A stretch of 64,000 nt of DNA from Leptolyngbya sp. NIES-3755 (GTDB lineage: Bacteria; Cyanobacteriota; Cyanobacteriia; Leptolyngbyales; Leptolyngbyaceae), in the NCBI GenBank assembly GCA_001548435.1, contig AP017308.1:4721030-4785029 (forward strand). The letters are read 5' to 3'. Positions 37,280-47,321 of this stretch are shown piece after piece; position 1 is the first letter of the stretch, and each line of letters opens with the position of its first letter. The translations under genes and the position numbers were made by a program. The notes under the pieces were generated by a model, which ran no database searches, had not been told where the DNA came from, and saw only the letters and a program-made list of their open reading frames with translations.

Positions 37280-38197
37280 TCAACGCTTCAAAAAAGATTT
37301 CGCATAGTTGTAGGCAATTTTGGGACTGTACGAAATCCAAGAAGCCAGCGAGAAATACTCTTTGAGGTACGCATTCGACTCTGGAATTTTGGAAAGTCGA
37401 TCGAATCCCGATCGTCCTGCAATTTGCCCATAAGAATGTGAGAATAACTGATCCGTAAATGCTTTCGTTTCAGGAAATCGCTGTCTCAAATGGTACGAAG
37501 TTTGAATATTCGTTTCTGCATGTAGATAAGCGGTATCTTTTCTAGATTCATAAGAATTCGAGCCGTGAATTCGGTGGACTGCGAGTTCTGCATCGATCAG
37601 CAATCCAGGAGTCAGATGAATCGCAGACAGCCGCAAAAAATTATCCGCTGAAATCCGTAATGGTTCAGGCATGGGTAATGTTTGCTGCAAGATCTCCCGT
37701 CGAAAACATAGACCGCTCGTGGCTGGAAAAATCGGACGTACAGCTTGACCGCTCAACATCTGCGATCGAAAGTCAAATCTGCCAAATTCAGTCATTCCAC
37801 TCCTTGAATCGAGCGCTTCTCCCTCTGCATTCACGCGCTTCAACCGATGAAACACCCACCCTAACTCCGGATCATCCTGAAACGCTTTTGCAATCTGACT
37901 CGCTTTCTCTGGGAAACAATAGTCATCCGCATCCAAAAAACAAATCAAATCCCCCTGACTCGCCGCAAAACCCGCATTAAACGCTGATCCCTGACCTCCA
38001 TTTTGTTTAAACACTGAAACAATACGATCGCCATATTGCTCAATTACTTTTCGCGAATTGTCCCTAGAGCCATCATCTACCACGACCACTTCAACCCGAT
38101 CGTAAGTTTGATTCAAGGCACTCTCGATCGCTTGAGAGACATAGTTCTCATAGTTATAGTTATTGATCAGAATACTCACGAGCGGAAACTGGTTCAT
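37280..38197 (-). CDS. Glycosyltransferase family 2, paralogue of the cluster enzyme
   Basis: 305 residues. The start MNQFPLVSILINNYNYENYV, the nucleotide motif VVVDDGSRDNSR, QNGGQGSAFNAGF and the acidic FLDADD motif show GT2 (GT-A). It lines up over its whole length with the protein encoded at 30986-31906, including RIHGSNSYESR near residue 210. It sits outside the cluster on the opposite strand, so it may be a duplicated gene used by another glycan pathway or an add-on to the same one. 136 bp separate it from the permease gene. Confidence 0.88.
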   Translation of the reverse strand: MNQFPLVSILINNYNYENYVSQAIESALNQTYDRVEVVVVDDGSRDNSRKVIEQYGDRIVSVFKQNGGQGSAFNAGFAASQGDLICFLDADDYCFPEKASQIAKAFQDDPELGWVFHRLKRVNAEGEALDSRSGMTEFGRFDFRSQMLSGQAVRPIFPATSGLCFRREILQQTLPMPEPLRISADNFLRLSAIHLTPGLLIDAELAVHRIHGSNSYESRKDTAYLHAETNIQTSYHLRQRFPETKAFTDQLFSHSYGQIAGRSGFDRLSKIPESNAYLKEYFSLASWISYSPKIAYNYAKSFLKR

Positions 38198-38365
38198 GGC
38201 GAATCCCGTTGCTTCAAGGTTGCATCTAGTATAGAGGCGATCGACTTTTACAATATATTCGTATAAAACATGACATTATTTAACCAAATTTAAGTTCGAT
38301 CACAATTCGTACAGGCTTCCAAGCAACCGTTTAGAATGGTTTAGCGCCTTTTCCAATTTTTGCTC

Positions 38366-39526
38366 ATGCACTCCGAAGAAACCGTCGATCGCGCAGCACA
38401 ATTCAAAGAACAAACCACTCAACCGCGAGAAGTCAAGACCGAGCACGATCGGTTTTTCGCTTTGTCTCTGGATATGTTAGCGATCGCTAATTTTGAGGGT
38501 TGTTTTCTCAAGATCAATCCTGCTTGGACGGCAACACTCGGTTGGACAGAAACAGAACTCGTGAACAAGCCGTACCTCGACTTTGTGCATCCCGATGATG
38601 TTGAAGCCACGATCGCAGAAGCACAACGCTTGAGTGAAGGACATCCCACAATCAAATTTGAGAATCGCTATCGCCACAAAGATGGTTCGTATCGTTGGTT
38701 GTCCTGGAAAGTCGCTTCATTTCCACAAACTCAACATCTCTATGCGATCGCGCATGACATTACAGAAGACAAACAAATCGAAGTTCAGCGAGAGGAATTA
38801 CTCCAGCAAGAAAAAGCTGCCCGTGAAGCTGCGGAAAACGCGAACCGGATCAAAGATGAATTTCTCGCAGTTCTCTCGCACGAATTGAGAACACCGCTGA
38901 ATCCGATTCTAGGCTGGTCAAAACTGTTACAACGAAGTACCACCGATCCAAATCTACTTCGGGGACTCGAAACGATCGAGCGCAATGCGAAATTACAAGC
39001 TCAGTTGATCGATGATCTGCTCGATGTTTCGCGAATTCTTAGAGGCAAGTTAGTGCTTCATCAATCTGCGGTTGCTTTATCTGCGGTGATTCGATCGGCT
39101 TTGGAAACGGTGGAACTTGCAGCACAGGTGAAATCGATCAACCTTACGACTAATCTTGATCCAACCGTTGGCAATGTTTTAGGAGATCCCGGACGCTTGC
39201 AGCAGATTGTTTGGAACTTGCTCTCGAATGCGGTGAAATTCACACCCGACGGCGGAAAGGTCGAAGTTCGATTAGGAAAAGCAGGCTCAACCGCATTTTT
39301 GCAGGTGAATGATACTGGAAAAGGGATTGCTCCCGATTTTGTGCCGTTTGTATTTGAGTCGTTTCGACAAGAAGACAATGCCACGACTCGGAACTTTGGT
39401 GGGCTAGGATTGGGACTCGCGATCGCACGTCAGTTGGTGGAACTGCACGGGGGCACGATCAAGGTCGAGAGTTTGGGCGAAGGAAAAGGGGCAACGTTTA
39501 CAGTGATGCTGCCGTTGATGGATTGA
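38366..39526 (+). CDS. PAS-domain sensor histidine kinase
   Basis: 386 residues from ATG 38366 (an in-frame TTG two codons earlier is the alternative). A PAS domain spans about 30-145 (PAWTATLGWTETEL, then RYRHKDGSYRWLSW). A short helix leads to the HisKA domain with SHELRTPLNPILGW (phosphoacceptor His near 173). The HATPase domain has NLLSNAVKFTP (N box), DTGKGI (G1) and GGLGLGLAI (G2). No transmembrane segment and no receiver domain are present, so it is a soluble sensor that needs a separate response regulator. The gene is convergent with the GH15 gene, 9 bp apart. Confidence 0.93.
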   Translation: MHSEETVDRAAQFKEQTTQPREVKTEHDRFFALSLDMLAIANFEGCFLKINPAWTATLGWTETELVNKPYLDFVHPDDVEATIAEAQRLSEGHPTIKFENRYRHKDGSYRWLSWKVASFPQTQHLYAIAHDITEDKQIEVQREELLQQEKAAREAAENANRIKDEFLAVLSHELRTPLNPILGWSKLLQRSTTDPNLLRGLETIERNAKLQAQLIDDLLDVSRILRGKLVLHQSAVALSAVIRSALETVELAAQVKSINLTTNLDPTVGNVLGDPGRLQQIVWNLLSNAVKFTPDGGKVEVRLGKAGSTAFLQVNDTGKGIAPDFVPFVFESFRQEDNATTRNFGGLGLGLAIARQLVELHGGTIKVESLGEGKGATFTVMLPLMD

Positions 39527-39535
39527 TCGCGTGAA

Positions 39536-42500
39536 CTATTGTGCGTCGTCTCCCAACTGAGTCAAGAACTGCATCGCTTTCGCCACATAGCTCGCACAAT
39601 CATACGGCGAAGTCTCATAGAACGATCGCCAAGCCGAACTCTTAAATTCATCATATCGATCGCACTGTTCCGGATGTTTGTCGAGCCATGCCAATCGCAC
39701 CGCATGACCAATTAACACATCCATCACAATGTATTCTTCGACTTTGAATTCTGGGTTTCGTTCTGCGATCGCATTCAGTTCCATCAGCGCTTCAACATTG
39801 ACTTGCCGATATTCTGGAGCCTGAATCTTATTTAATAGATGCTCAATTTTCAGGGCAAAGTTCTTTTCGCCTGCGGTCATTTCGGTGGTCAGAAACTCAC
39901 TCTCTAATCGATTCCGCCGCTCTAACTTATCCCCAATCACCAAACCTTTACAGTGATGCAATAGCTTCCAAACACTCGGATAAAAGTCTTTCGGAACGCG
40001 ATTGAGTGCGCCATCTAACTGACGTTTACGCCACCAATTTTGGCTGGCAGGTTCAATCTCTGCTTTGTCCACTAGAATCACCCAATCGATCGCTTGATTC
40101 GGCAATTTAACTTTGAGCGATTCTTGTTTGAACAATGCTTTATTCAAATCTGCATAGCCTTCAACAATCTCACGCAGACGAGTTTTAATCTCAAATGGAC
40201 TGAGGCTCATTAACTTCTCGTAAGCTTCATCCTGAGTAAGATTGAACTCCCGCGCCAGATCAGTTGTAATCAACAAAATCAAATAACCCGCTCGTAGAGT
40301 CAGCAATCCTTTGAACAGATTGGGTTCGCCTTTGATGAGCAAGCTGAGATAGATGATGACTTCTTGAGTCAGAACGCGATCGCGAATGTCTTCCCGGCAA
40401 AACTCCCGAATCTTTTCCAAAACTTCCGTATGCGGTAACGGTTGCATAATCAGAGAATCTTCACTGTAAGCTCTCCCGATCGCAATCTGTTTCTGTCTCA
40501 CCAAGATATCCGTGACCGCATCCGATAGTCCAACATCAACTTTATCGAGCAAACCTGCACAACGTCGTAAGATGCTCCAATAGGGTGATCCAGTCGAATC
40601 GCCTTTACTTGCTTTGGTGTAAAGCTCATTCAGTAAATCGCGAACTGTGAGGGATGAATTTGCTCCGGATAGTCCAGTCTCGAAGTCTAAGCTTTCCAAT
40701 CGGACCAATGTTCCTAAGAGTTCAACTTGCTCATAGAGATTTTGTGACGATCGCAGATTCTCCAATAGCACTTGAATGTCTGTCTCATATTCCAGCTTGA
40801 ACTCTTGAGAAATGCTGAGCGGATGAGTCCGATCGGGATCAAACGCCAAATGATAGCGAGAAACACCAATCTGAGCCACCGATTTCGATTCAAACTCAAA
40901 GTGATGCAGTGAATCAATTCGCTCTGTTCCCGCTGTTCTGACAAACTGTTTAAGCTGTCCGAGTTGAACTGGAACATCGCCGCATCGTCCCGCTTGAAGT
41001 TCTTGAACGAGATCCAGCAAGGCTTCGCGACCAAGTTCGTACATTTCTTTGGTGAGTAGCAAGGTGACGATCGGTCTTCCCACTTGTTGCCAATGACGAT
41101 GAATGTAGGAAAGTTCACTCTTAATGTTCGACACTAAAAAGTGATAGTCCAACGTAAGATAAAACCGTTCAGGTTCAAGGAAAGAGGGAAGAAAGACGAG
41201 TGTATCTCCTTTAATCTTGTAAACCCGTGCAGTGGTAAGACTTCGCATTCTTCGCTGAGGTCGCCCAGTCAGCGATAGTTTGGCGTTCCATCCCACTTGA
41301 GTGTAAGCAGCCGCTAATTCTCGTGCATGACGTACCTGAATCGGCTCGACTTGCTGCAAAGTTTGTGTCGTTACATTGTTTGCTTCTAGCTTGACTTGGA
41401 GTGCTTCATCTTCTGCAATTAGCGCGACCTGAATGGTTGCTTTTCTGCGCTGTCCTCGTCGTAAATAGCGTCCACACGGATCAACATCACCCACCGAGAT
41501 CAATCCCTCATGCAGCATCTTCGCAAGCATGTACAAGCTTTGTGCCCAAACTAAAGGAATGTTCTCATTTGGAATGCGTTTTTGACTTCGTGGATTTGCT
41601 TTCTCAGCTTCGATTGCTTCTTCTGGAACAATATAAAGTTCTGGTAGTAGCTTCACCCCATCTCGCTCAACAGTCAGAGCATCTAATCGATCAAGATATT
41701 TTTCCGTCTGAGTCCGATCGCCACGAAAAATCCCATCCAATGCAAGATACGTGAAGAAAAGCGGCCATTCACACTCAACATGTTCAAACTGCTTGAGTTC
41801 AAACGGTTCATAGTGCAACCGGGTCGTATCTTCAATCACCGTTTGGTGTCCATCTCGCAGAAATCGCTTACATCCATAGCGACCTTCCAAAAGATCAATG
41901 ATTTTATTACGAGTCCGATCGACCAGTTCCATATCTTCCACCGCAAAGGCAGGAAACGCGATCGCACTTAACAATGCAGCATCTACTTCCTTAGAACTCG
42001 ATTCTCGTGGCAACAACGATTCCAATGTGGCTCGACACCGAGCAATCTCGTCCGGCAACACATGAATCACCGAACTCTGTCCACCTTGAGTGCCAAACAG
42101 ATTCAATCCATTCATCGCTTCCAATGCAGCCTTCGCCATTCCCACAGAGCTACCATTCAACTCTGGATTGCCGTGGTTAATCTTATTGCCCCGCTCCCAA
42201 ATTCCATAGTCAGGAGTGCGATAGGTGCGACCAATGTAGTAAACCAAATTCTGCACAAAGTTCACTTCATCCATCGTATAAACGATCGACAATCCGGATA
42301 GTGTCATCTGCGCCAACATCAACAGAAACACAGAAGTTGCATCTAACTGCAAATGTCCCCATTCGTCGTCGCCTACAACTGTTGCTCCCGTTGCAGTGTC
42401 ATACTTTGCGTGTAAGGCTTCTAACGGATTCTGACTGTCCTTAAATTTTTCAACTTTCTGCGCCTGTTGCATCATCGAAAACAACAATCCGCGCATCAAT

Positions 42501-42760
42501 TTCACAACACTATGTTCTAGCTCATAGGTACGTCCGCGATCGTCATCTAATTTCCGATACGCTAATGCCAATCCCCAAACTGCCAGAATGCTATACACAT
42601 TGTCTCGCACCCAAGCATCGGTATAGTCTCCATGAGCATTCACCGCTGTACTCGCAGGCAGCAAACCAGAAATCGGATTCTGACGGCTCAAAATAATCGA
42701 TCGAACTTCTTCGTAATAGCGATCGAGCCGAGTTGCAAGATCAAGTGATGGAGTTGCCAT
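39536..42760 (-). CDS. Glycoside hydrolase family 15-type protein, phosphorylase-kinase alpha/beta-like
   Basis: 1074 residues, far longer than a glucoamylase. The N-terminal half has GH15 (alpha,alpha)6-barrel motifs and the arrangement of the regulatory alpha/beta subunit of eukaryotic phosphorylase kinase: YTDAWVRDNVYSILAVWGLA near residue 45, ATGATVVGDDEWGHLQLDAT near 125 and DYGIWERGNKINHGNPELN near 180. A beta-rich middle part and a helical C-terminal part follow. Bacterial members are known in cyanobacteria but lack a defined role; enzymatic activity is not assured. It is convergent with the histidine kinase gene (gap 9 bp). Confidence 0.82.
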   Translation of the reverse strand: MATPSLDLATRLDRYYEEVRSIILSRQNPISGLLPASTAVNAHGDYTDAWVRDNVYSILAVWGLALAYRKLDDDRGRTYELEHSVVKLMRGLLFSMMQQAQKVEKFKDSQNPLEALHAKYDTATGATVVGDDEWGHLQLDATSVFLLMLAQMTLSGLSIVYTMDEVNFVQNLVYYIGRTYRTPDYGIWERGNKINHGNPELNGSSVGMAKAALEAMNGLNLFGTQGGQSSVIHVLPDEIARCRATLESLLPRESSSKEVDAALLSAIAFPAFAVEDMELVDRTRNKIIDLLEGRYGCKRFLRDGHQTVIEDTTRLHYEPFELKQFEHVECEWPLFFTYLALDGIFRGDRTQTEKYLDRLDALTVERDGVKLLPELYIVPEEAIEAEKANPRSQKRIPNENIPLVWAQSLYMLAKMLHEGLISVGDVDPCGRYLRRGQRRKATIQVALIAEDEALQVKLEANNVTTQTLQQVEPIQVRHARELAAAYTQVGWNAKLSLTGRPQRRMRSLTTARVYKIKGDTLVFLPSFLEPERFYLTLDYHFLVSNIKSELSYIHRHWQQVGRPIVTLLLTKEMYELGREALLDLVQELQAGRCGDVPVQLGQLKQFVRTAGTERIDSLHHFEFESKSVAQIGVSRYHLAFDPDRTHPLSISQEFKLEYETDIQVLLENLRSSQNLYEQVELLGTLVRLESLDFETGLSGANSSLTVRDLLNELYTKASKGDSTGSPYWSILRRCAGLLDKVDVGLSDAVTDILVRQKQIAIGRAYSEDSLIMQPLPHTEVLEKIREFCREDIRDRVLTQEVIIYLSLLIKGEPNLFKGLLTLRAGYLILLITTDLAREFNLTQDEAYEKLMSLSPFEIKTRLREIVEGYADLNKALFKQESLKVKLPNQAIDWVILVDKAEIEPASQNWWRKRQLDGALNRVPKDFYPSVWKLLHHCKGLVIGDKLERRNRLESEFLTTEMTAGEKNFALKIEHLLNKIQAPEYRQVNVEALMELNAIAERNPEFKVEEYIVMDVLIGHAVRLAWLDKHPEQCDRYDEFKSSAWRSFYETSPYDCASYVAKAMQFLTQLGDDAQ

Positions 42761-42838
42761 AGAGATGATCCAGGGTAGGAATGTCGAGAATTTACACCCA
42801 CGTCAAGGGGTGGATCAGAAGATCTTAACCGAAGTTGC

Positions 42839-42844
42839 TATGAT
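42839..42844 (+). promoter_or_regulatory. Candidate -10 element (TATGAT)
   Basis: TATGAT 26 bases before the ATG at 42871, in a 110-bp gap between divergent genes. The surrounding CTATGATTA is nearly the same as at 814-822. No -35 box is apparent. Confidence 0.25.
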
Positions 42845-42870
42845 TAATTCATCCTGTCTAGTGAGTTTGT

Positions 42871-43275
42871 ATGAGTGACGACGATCGCTTCAATCAAATG
42901 GAAAATCGCGTTGACCGTGCAGAAAATCAGATAATTGATTTGAGACTGGCGGTTAGTGCAATGATTGAACATGGCAATCAAATGCAGGAGAATTTTCGAG
43001 TTGTTGCCAGTGAAATTCAAACGCTCCGATCGATTTCTTCTGACGTTCTGTCTCAAATCCTGTCATTACAGACCCAAGTGCTGACGATACAAACGCAAAT
43101 GATTGAAATGCGATCCCAGTCGATCGAGATGCAGTCTCAAATGGTTGAAATGCGATCCCAGTCGATCGAGATGCAATCTCAAATGGTTGAAATGCAATCT
43201 CAAATTCGCGACCTGCATAGCAGTAACAACCAAATTCTCAATGAGATGCAGCGGCGCAGTAGAAATCAAGAATAA
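42871..43275 (+). CDS. Coiled-coil protein with heptad tandem repeats
   Basis: 134 residues, soluble, no Cys. A helical N-terminal part leads into five near-identical heptads (MIEMRSQ, SIEMQSQ, MVEMRSQ, SIEMQSQ, MVEMQSQ) at residues 77-111, with Met/Ile at core positions, then a polar tail. This should form a long coiled coil, probably a dimer or trimer. The repeat is also exact at DNA level (see the repeat entry). Function unknown. Its stop overlaps by 10 bp with the convergent amidohydrolase gene. The Met- and Gln-rich core is unusual for a bacterial coil. Confidence 0.65.
   Translation: MSDDDRFNQMENRVDRAENQIIDLRLAVSAMIEHGNQMQENFRVVASEIQTLRSISSDVLSQILSLQTQVLTIQTQMIEMRSQSIEMQSQMVEMRSQSIEMQSQMVEMQSQIRDLHSSNNQILNEMQRRSRNQE
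43099..43203 (+). repeat. 42-bp in-frame tandem repeat, 2.5 copies
   Basis: Copies at 43099-43140 and 43141-43182 differ at two bases, and a half copy of 21 bp runs 43183-43203. Each copy encodes two heptads of a coiled coil and contains TCGATCGA. The length is a multiple of three and seven codons, so copy-number change would keep the frame and heptad phase. Confidence 0.9.
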
Positions 43276-44711
43276 CCGATCGAGCTTTCTGGCAGTCCCA
43301 TTATCGATCGATATCTCGCTTCGGTTTCTGCAACCGCGATCGATTTCCGTTTTGGCATCCATTCACTTCGATCGAATAATTTCTCTTTCAGATCATTCAC
43401 ATCAACATTGCAAATTTCATGATCTGAAATGACTGGTTTTCCATTCACCCAGGCGTGACTTACAGCATTCACAGGACGACCGAGCACCAGTAAACCGATC
43501 GGATCAGTTCTCGGTAACAGTGACAAAGATTTTAAGTCATACATCACTAAATCAGCTTTCTTCCCAACTTCTAAAGAGCCGAATTGATCCGCACGATTTA
43601 AGCCTTTTGCACCGCCCAAAGATGCCATTTCTACAGACTGTCGCGGCGTGATCCAATGATGATAGTCAAAATCTGTTACTGAATGCAGAATCGAGCCAAT
43701 CTTAATCGCTTCAAGTAAATCCTGAGAATCATTACTCGCTGATCCATCACAGCCAAAAGCGACATTCACTCCTGCTTGACGGTACTTCAAAATTGGAGCA
43801 ATTCCACTTCCCAAACGTAAGTTACTCAGAGGATTGTGAACGACAGTCGATCGCGTTTCCGCCATGATCTTAATGTCATGTTCCTCTAACCAAACACAAT
43901 GCGCTAGGGAAGTCTTTTCACTCAGCCACCCAATGTCTTTTAGATGCTGCACTGCACTGCAACCATACTTTTCATCTGCGAGTAATTTCTGTGCCTTGGT
44001 TTCGAGCAGATGAGAGTGACGATTGAGATTGTATCGATCGCTGAGTTCAATACATCCTTCAAACAACGCATCTGAACACAATTGAATTCCAGTCGGTGCT
44101 ACTAAAATCTCAATCCCTTCGTCTGGGCGATGAAACTGGTCGATCGCTTCTTGAACTAACTCCAGCGTTTCTTTCGTCGATCGAACATAGTTCCCGTGGC
44201 TCACTTCATCCCCACCTGTCGGCAGTCCAGCACTTAAAGCCTCGTCTTGGATCAAAGGTGCAATAAACGCTCGAATTCCCACATCTCGATAGGCTCGATT
44301 TGCAGCGGCGATCGTTTCAATCTCTTTGCCTGGAATTAACACCAAATGATCGACGACACTTGTGCCGCCTGTCATCAATGTTTCGATCGCAGTTCCAACC
44401 GCGCTTAAATAAGCTTGTTCGGGATCAAGTGGAGTAAATTCATAGAGTTCTGCAAGCCAGAGTTCGAGCGGAACTGGGGGAATGATGCCCCGTTGCCACA
44501 TCTCCGAAGAATGGGTATGAGCATTGACAAATCCAGGAAGTAAAAGCCTATTTGTGCCCTCGATCGCGGTTCCAACGATTTCTAAGTTCGGAGCGATGCC
44601 TTGGGCACACTGTGACGTGACCGCGATAATCCGATCATCTTGAATCTGCACATCGACTGTTGTATAGCCTTCACCTGACGGAATCAGAACGTTCTGGATC
44701 GTAAAACTCAT
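43266..44711 (-). CDS. Amidohydrolase (TrzA/AtzA/SAH-deaminase-like)
   Basis: 481 residues from ATG 44711; a longer frame starts at 44774 inside the upstream cytochrome gene. Metal motifs: NAHTHSSEMWQRG (His-X-His), LLETKAQ region with NRHSHLLE, SLAHCVWL and VAFGCDGSASNDS with the metal Asp. Members deaminate or dechlorinate aminopurines, S-adenosylhomocysteine, methylthioadenosine or triazines in the cytoplasm. It comes 32 bp after the b-type cytochrome on the same strand. The last six codons overlap the heptad-repeat gene's end. Confidence 0.85.
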   Translation of the reverse strand: MSFTIQNVLIPSGEGYTTVDVQIQDDRIIAVTSQCAQGIAPNLEIVGTAIEGTNRLLLPGFVNAHTHSSEMWQRGIIPPVPLELWLAELYEFTPLDPEQAYLSAVGTAIETLMTGGTSVVDHLVLIPGKEIETIAAANRAYRDVGIRAFIAPLIQDEALSAGLPTGGDEVSHGNYVRSTKETLELVQEAIDQFHRPDEGIEILVAPTGIQLCSDALFEGCIELSDRYNLNRHSHLLETKAQKLLADEKYGCSAVQHLKDIGWLSEKTSLAHCVWLEEHDIKIMAETRSTVVHNPLSNLRLGSGIAPILKYRQAGVNVAFGCDGSASNDSQDLLEAIKIGSILHSVTDFDYHHWITPRQSVEMASLGGAKGLNRADQFGSLEVGKKADLVMYDLKSLSLLPRTDPIGLLVLGRPVNAVSHAWVNGKPVISDHEICNVDVNDLKEKLFDRSEWMPKRKSIAVAETEARYRSIMGLPESSIGYS

Positions 44712-44743
44712 GAATTCGTACCGATAGATAACCGTATCCGTTA

Positions 44744-45334
44744 TTAAACTCGATCGCGCAATTGTTGAAACCAAAATTTCGGACGGTCATCAGGTCGCAC
44801 TTTTAAGCTGCTCATCGACAATAAAAGCGGCACTCCTCCGACTTTGGCGCTCATCAATACATGCAGGGCTAAACACACAATCATTGTCGCCCAGGACAAA
44901 AGGTGTAGAGAATACGCCAGATGTTGCAATTGTCCTTGGGGTAACCAGGTTTCATCCATAAACTTCCCGCTAATGACAGCAAATAAAATTGCCCCAATCA
45001 TCACAGTATTCGTTAAGCGATGTAGACTAATCCACCAAATCGGTTTTCCAACTTGCGTCAATTGTGCGATCGACTCTTTCTGAATTAATTTCTTCCGACC
45101 AAGCCAAAGACTATAAATCAAAAATAACGGTGCAAAGACAAAAAACAGGAACCATCCAATCGTGCCGTGATAATCAATAATCGGATTAATTCTCGGTAGC
45201 GGAATCTTACCAAACCGTCCATCAAAGGTGTTGTATACCCAATATCCACTCATTAACGCTGGAACCACAAGCAGTGCATTCACCCCATGTAGAAATCTTA
45301 ATAACGAAGGTTGATAAGGTTTAGCGGGCGGCAT
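44744..45334 (-). CDS. Cytochrome b561-like membrane protein
   Basis: 196 residues from ATG 45334, chosen because GGAG lies 11 bases upstream and the 14 residues before it are non-hydrophobic; the frame extends to 45376. Four or five transmembrane helices. Histidines in RFLHGVNALL, DYHGTIGW, SLHRLTN, YSLHLLSWA and LALHVLM fit axial haem ligands of the diheme b-type cytochromes of the Ni/Fe-hydrogenase or b561 group. It would move electrons across or along the membrane. The next gene, an amidohydrolase, is 32 bp downstream; no obvious shared pathway. Confidence 0.75.
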   Translation of the reverse strand: MPPAKPYQPSLLRFLHGVNALLVVPALMSGYWVYNTFDGRFGKIPLPRINPIIDYHGTIGWFLFFVFAPLFLIYSLWLGRKKLIQKESIAQLTQVGKPIWWISLHRLTNTVMIGAILFAVISGKFMDETWLPQGQLQHLAYSLHLLSWATMIVCLALHVLMSAKVGGVPLLLSMSSLKVRPDDRPKFWFQQLRDRV

Positions 45335-45525
45335 CTCTCTGCTCCAAAATTGTCCTTTTATTGATATAACGCACAATGATTAAAAAAGTTGGATCAAAAT
45401 AATTGGAATTTCTATGATCATAAAGTGATCGATCGGTAACAAATTGCCTCAACCGTGATGAAAACATTACATCTATCGAGGTGATTAAATAAATGCGATA
45501 GCGTGAGGAAACACCAAAAATTTGA

Positions 45526-46590
<1,065 letters not shown>

Positions 46591-46596
46591 ATCAAA

Positions 46597-46634
46597 TTGA
46601 TCTAGGCAGGCTAATTTCGGTCTGCTTAGATCAA
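46597..46634 (+). terminator. Strong hairpin after gap, possible terminator
   Basis: GATCTAGGCAG (46599-46609) pairs with CTGCTTAGATC (46622-46632) with one G-T wobble, extended by two A-T pairs, around a 12-base loop, starting seven bases after the stop. There is no T-run, so it could instead protect the 3' end of the gap mRNA. Confidence 0.5.
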
Positions 46635-46681
46635 AGAGATATAATCAAAATTGCCAGTGTCCTGATTCCTTAGTGGTGCTT

Positions 46682-47245
46682 ATGGTTCAGACCCCCGCGA
46701 AGTCAATCACGCTCGAAGAGTTTCTGAAACTACCAGAGACGAAGCCCGCGAGCGAATACATTGACGGTCAAGTTGTTCAGAAGCCCATGCCACAAGGAAA
46801 ACATAGTATTGTTCAACGGGACTTAACTAACAGAGTTGACGGTACTTTAAGACCAGAGCGAATTGCCAGTGCCTATCCTGAATTACGCTGTACCTTCGGT
46901 GGACGATCGACCGTTCCAGATGTCGCTGTATTCACTTGGGAGCGGATTCCCCGTGATGAAAATGGTGAGATTGCAAATACTTTTCAAATCGCCCCAGATT
47001 GGACAATCGAGATTCTTTCTCCCGATCAAAGCCCGACCAGAGTAATTAAAAACATTCTGCACTGTATCGATCATCAAACTCAGATGGGCTGGATGATTGA
47101 TCCCGAAGAAAAAGTTGTGTTTGTGTACTTTTCGGATCGTACCGTTCAATTTTTTGATATTTCTGAGCAGCTTTTACCCGTGCCATTGTTTGCCAACAAG
47201 ATCCAATTGACAGTTGGGGAGTTGTTCGGTTGGTTATTAAATTAG
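46682..47245 (+). CDS. Uma2 (DUF820) family endonuclease-like protein
   Basis: 187 residues from ATG 46682. Uma2 features are ITLEEFLKLPET at the start, YIDGQVVQKPMPQGKHS, the VPDVAVF motif (Asp near residue 84) and EILSPDQS, then K in the late VIKNILH. The fold is a PD-(D/E)XK nuclease. Uma2 genes are highly multiplied in cyanobacteria and their role is not established. It lies between gap and an orphan HicB gene. It is not obviously a transposon passenger here. Confidence 0.8.
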   Translation: MVQTPAKSITLEEFLKLPETKPASEYIDGQVVQKPMPQGKHSIVQRDLTNRVDGTLRPERIASAYPELRCTFGGRSTVPDVAVFTWERIPRDENGEIANTFQIAPDWTIEILSPDQSPTRVIKNILHCIDHQTQMGWMIDPEEKVVFVYFSDRTVQFFDISEQLLPVPLFANKIQLTVGELFGWLLN

Positions 47246-47321
47246 GTGACAAAGGCACATCAGGATAATTTCTTATGCAGAACTCAAGTTAAGATAGCTA
47301 GCAGCGATATGGTTTGTACAG

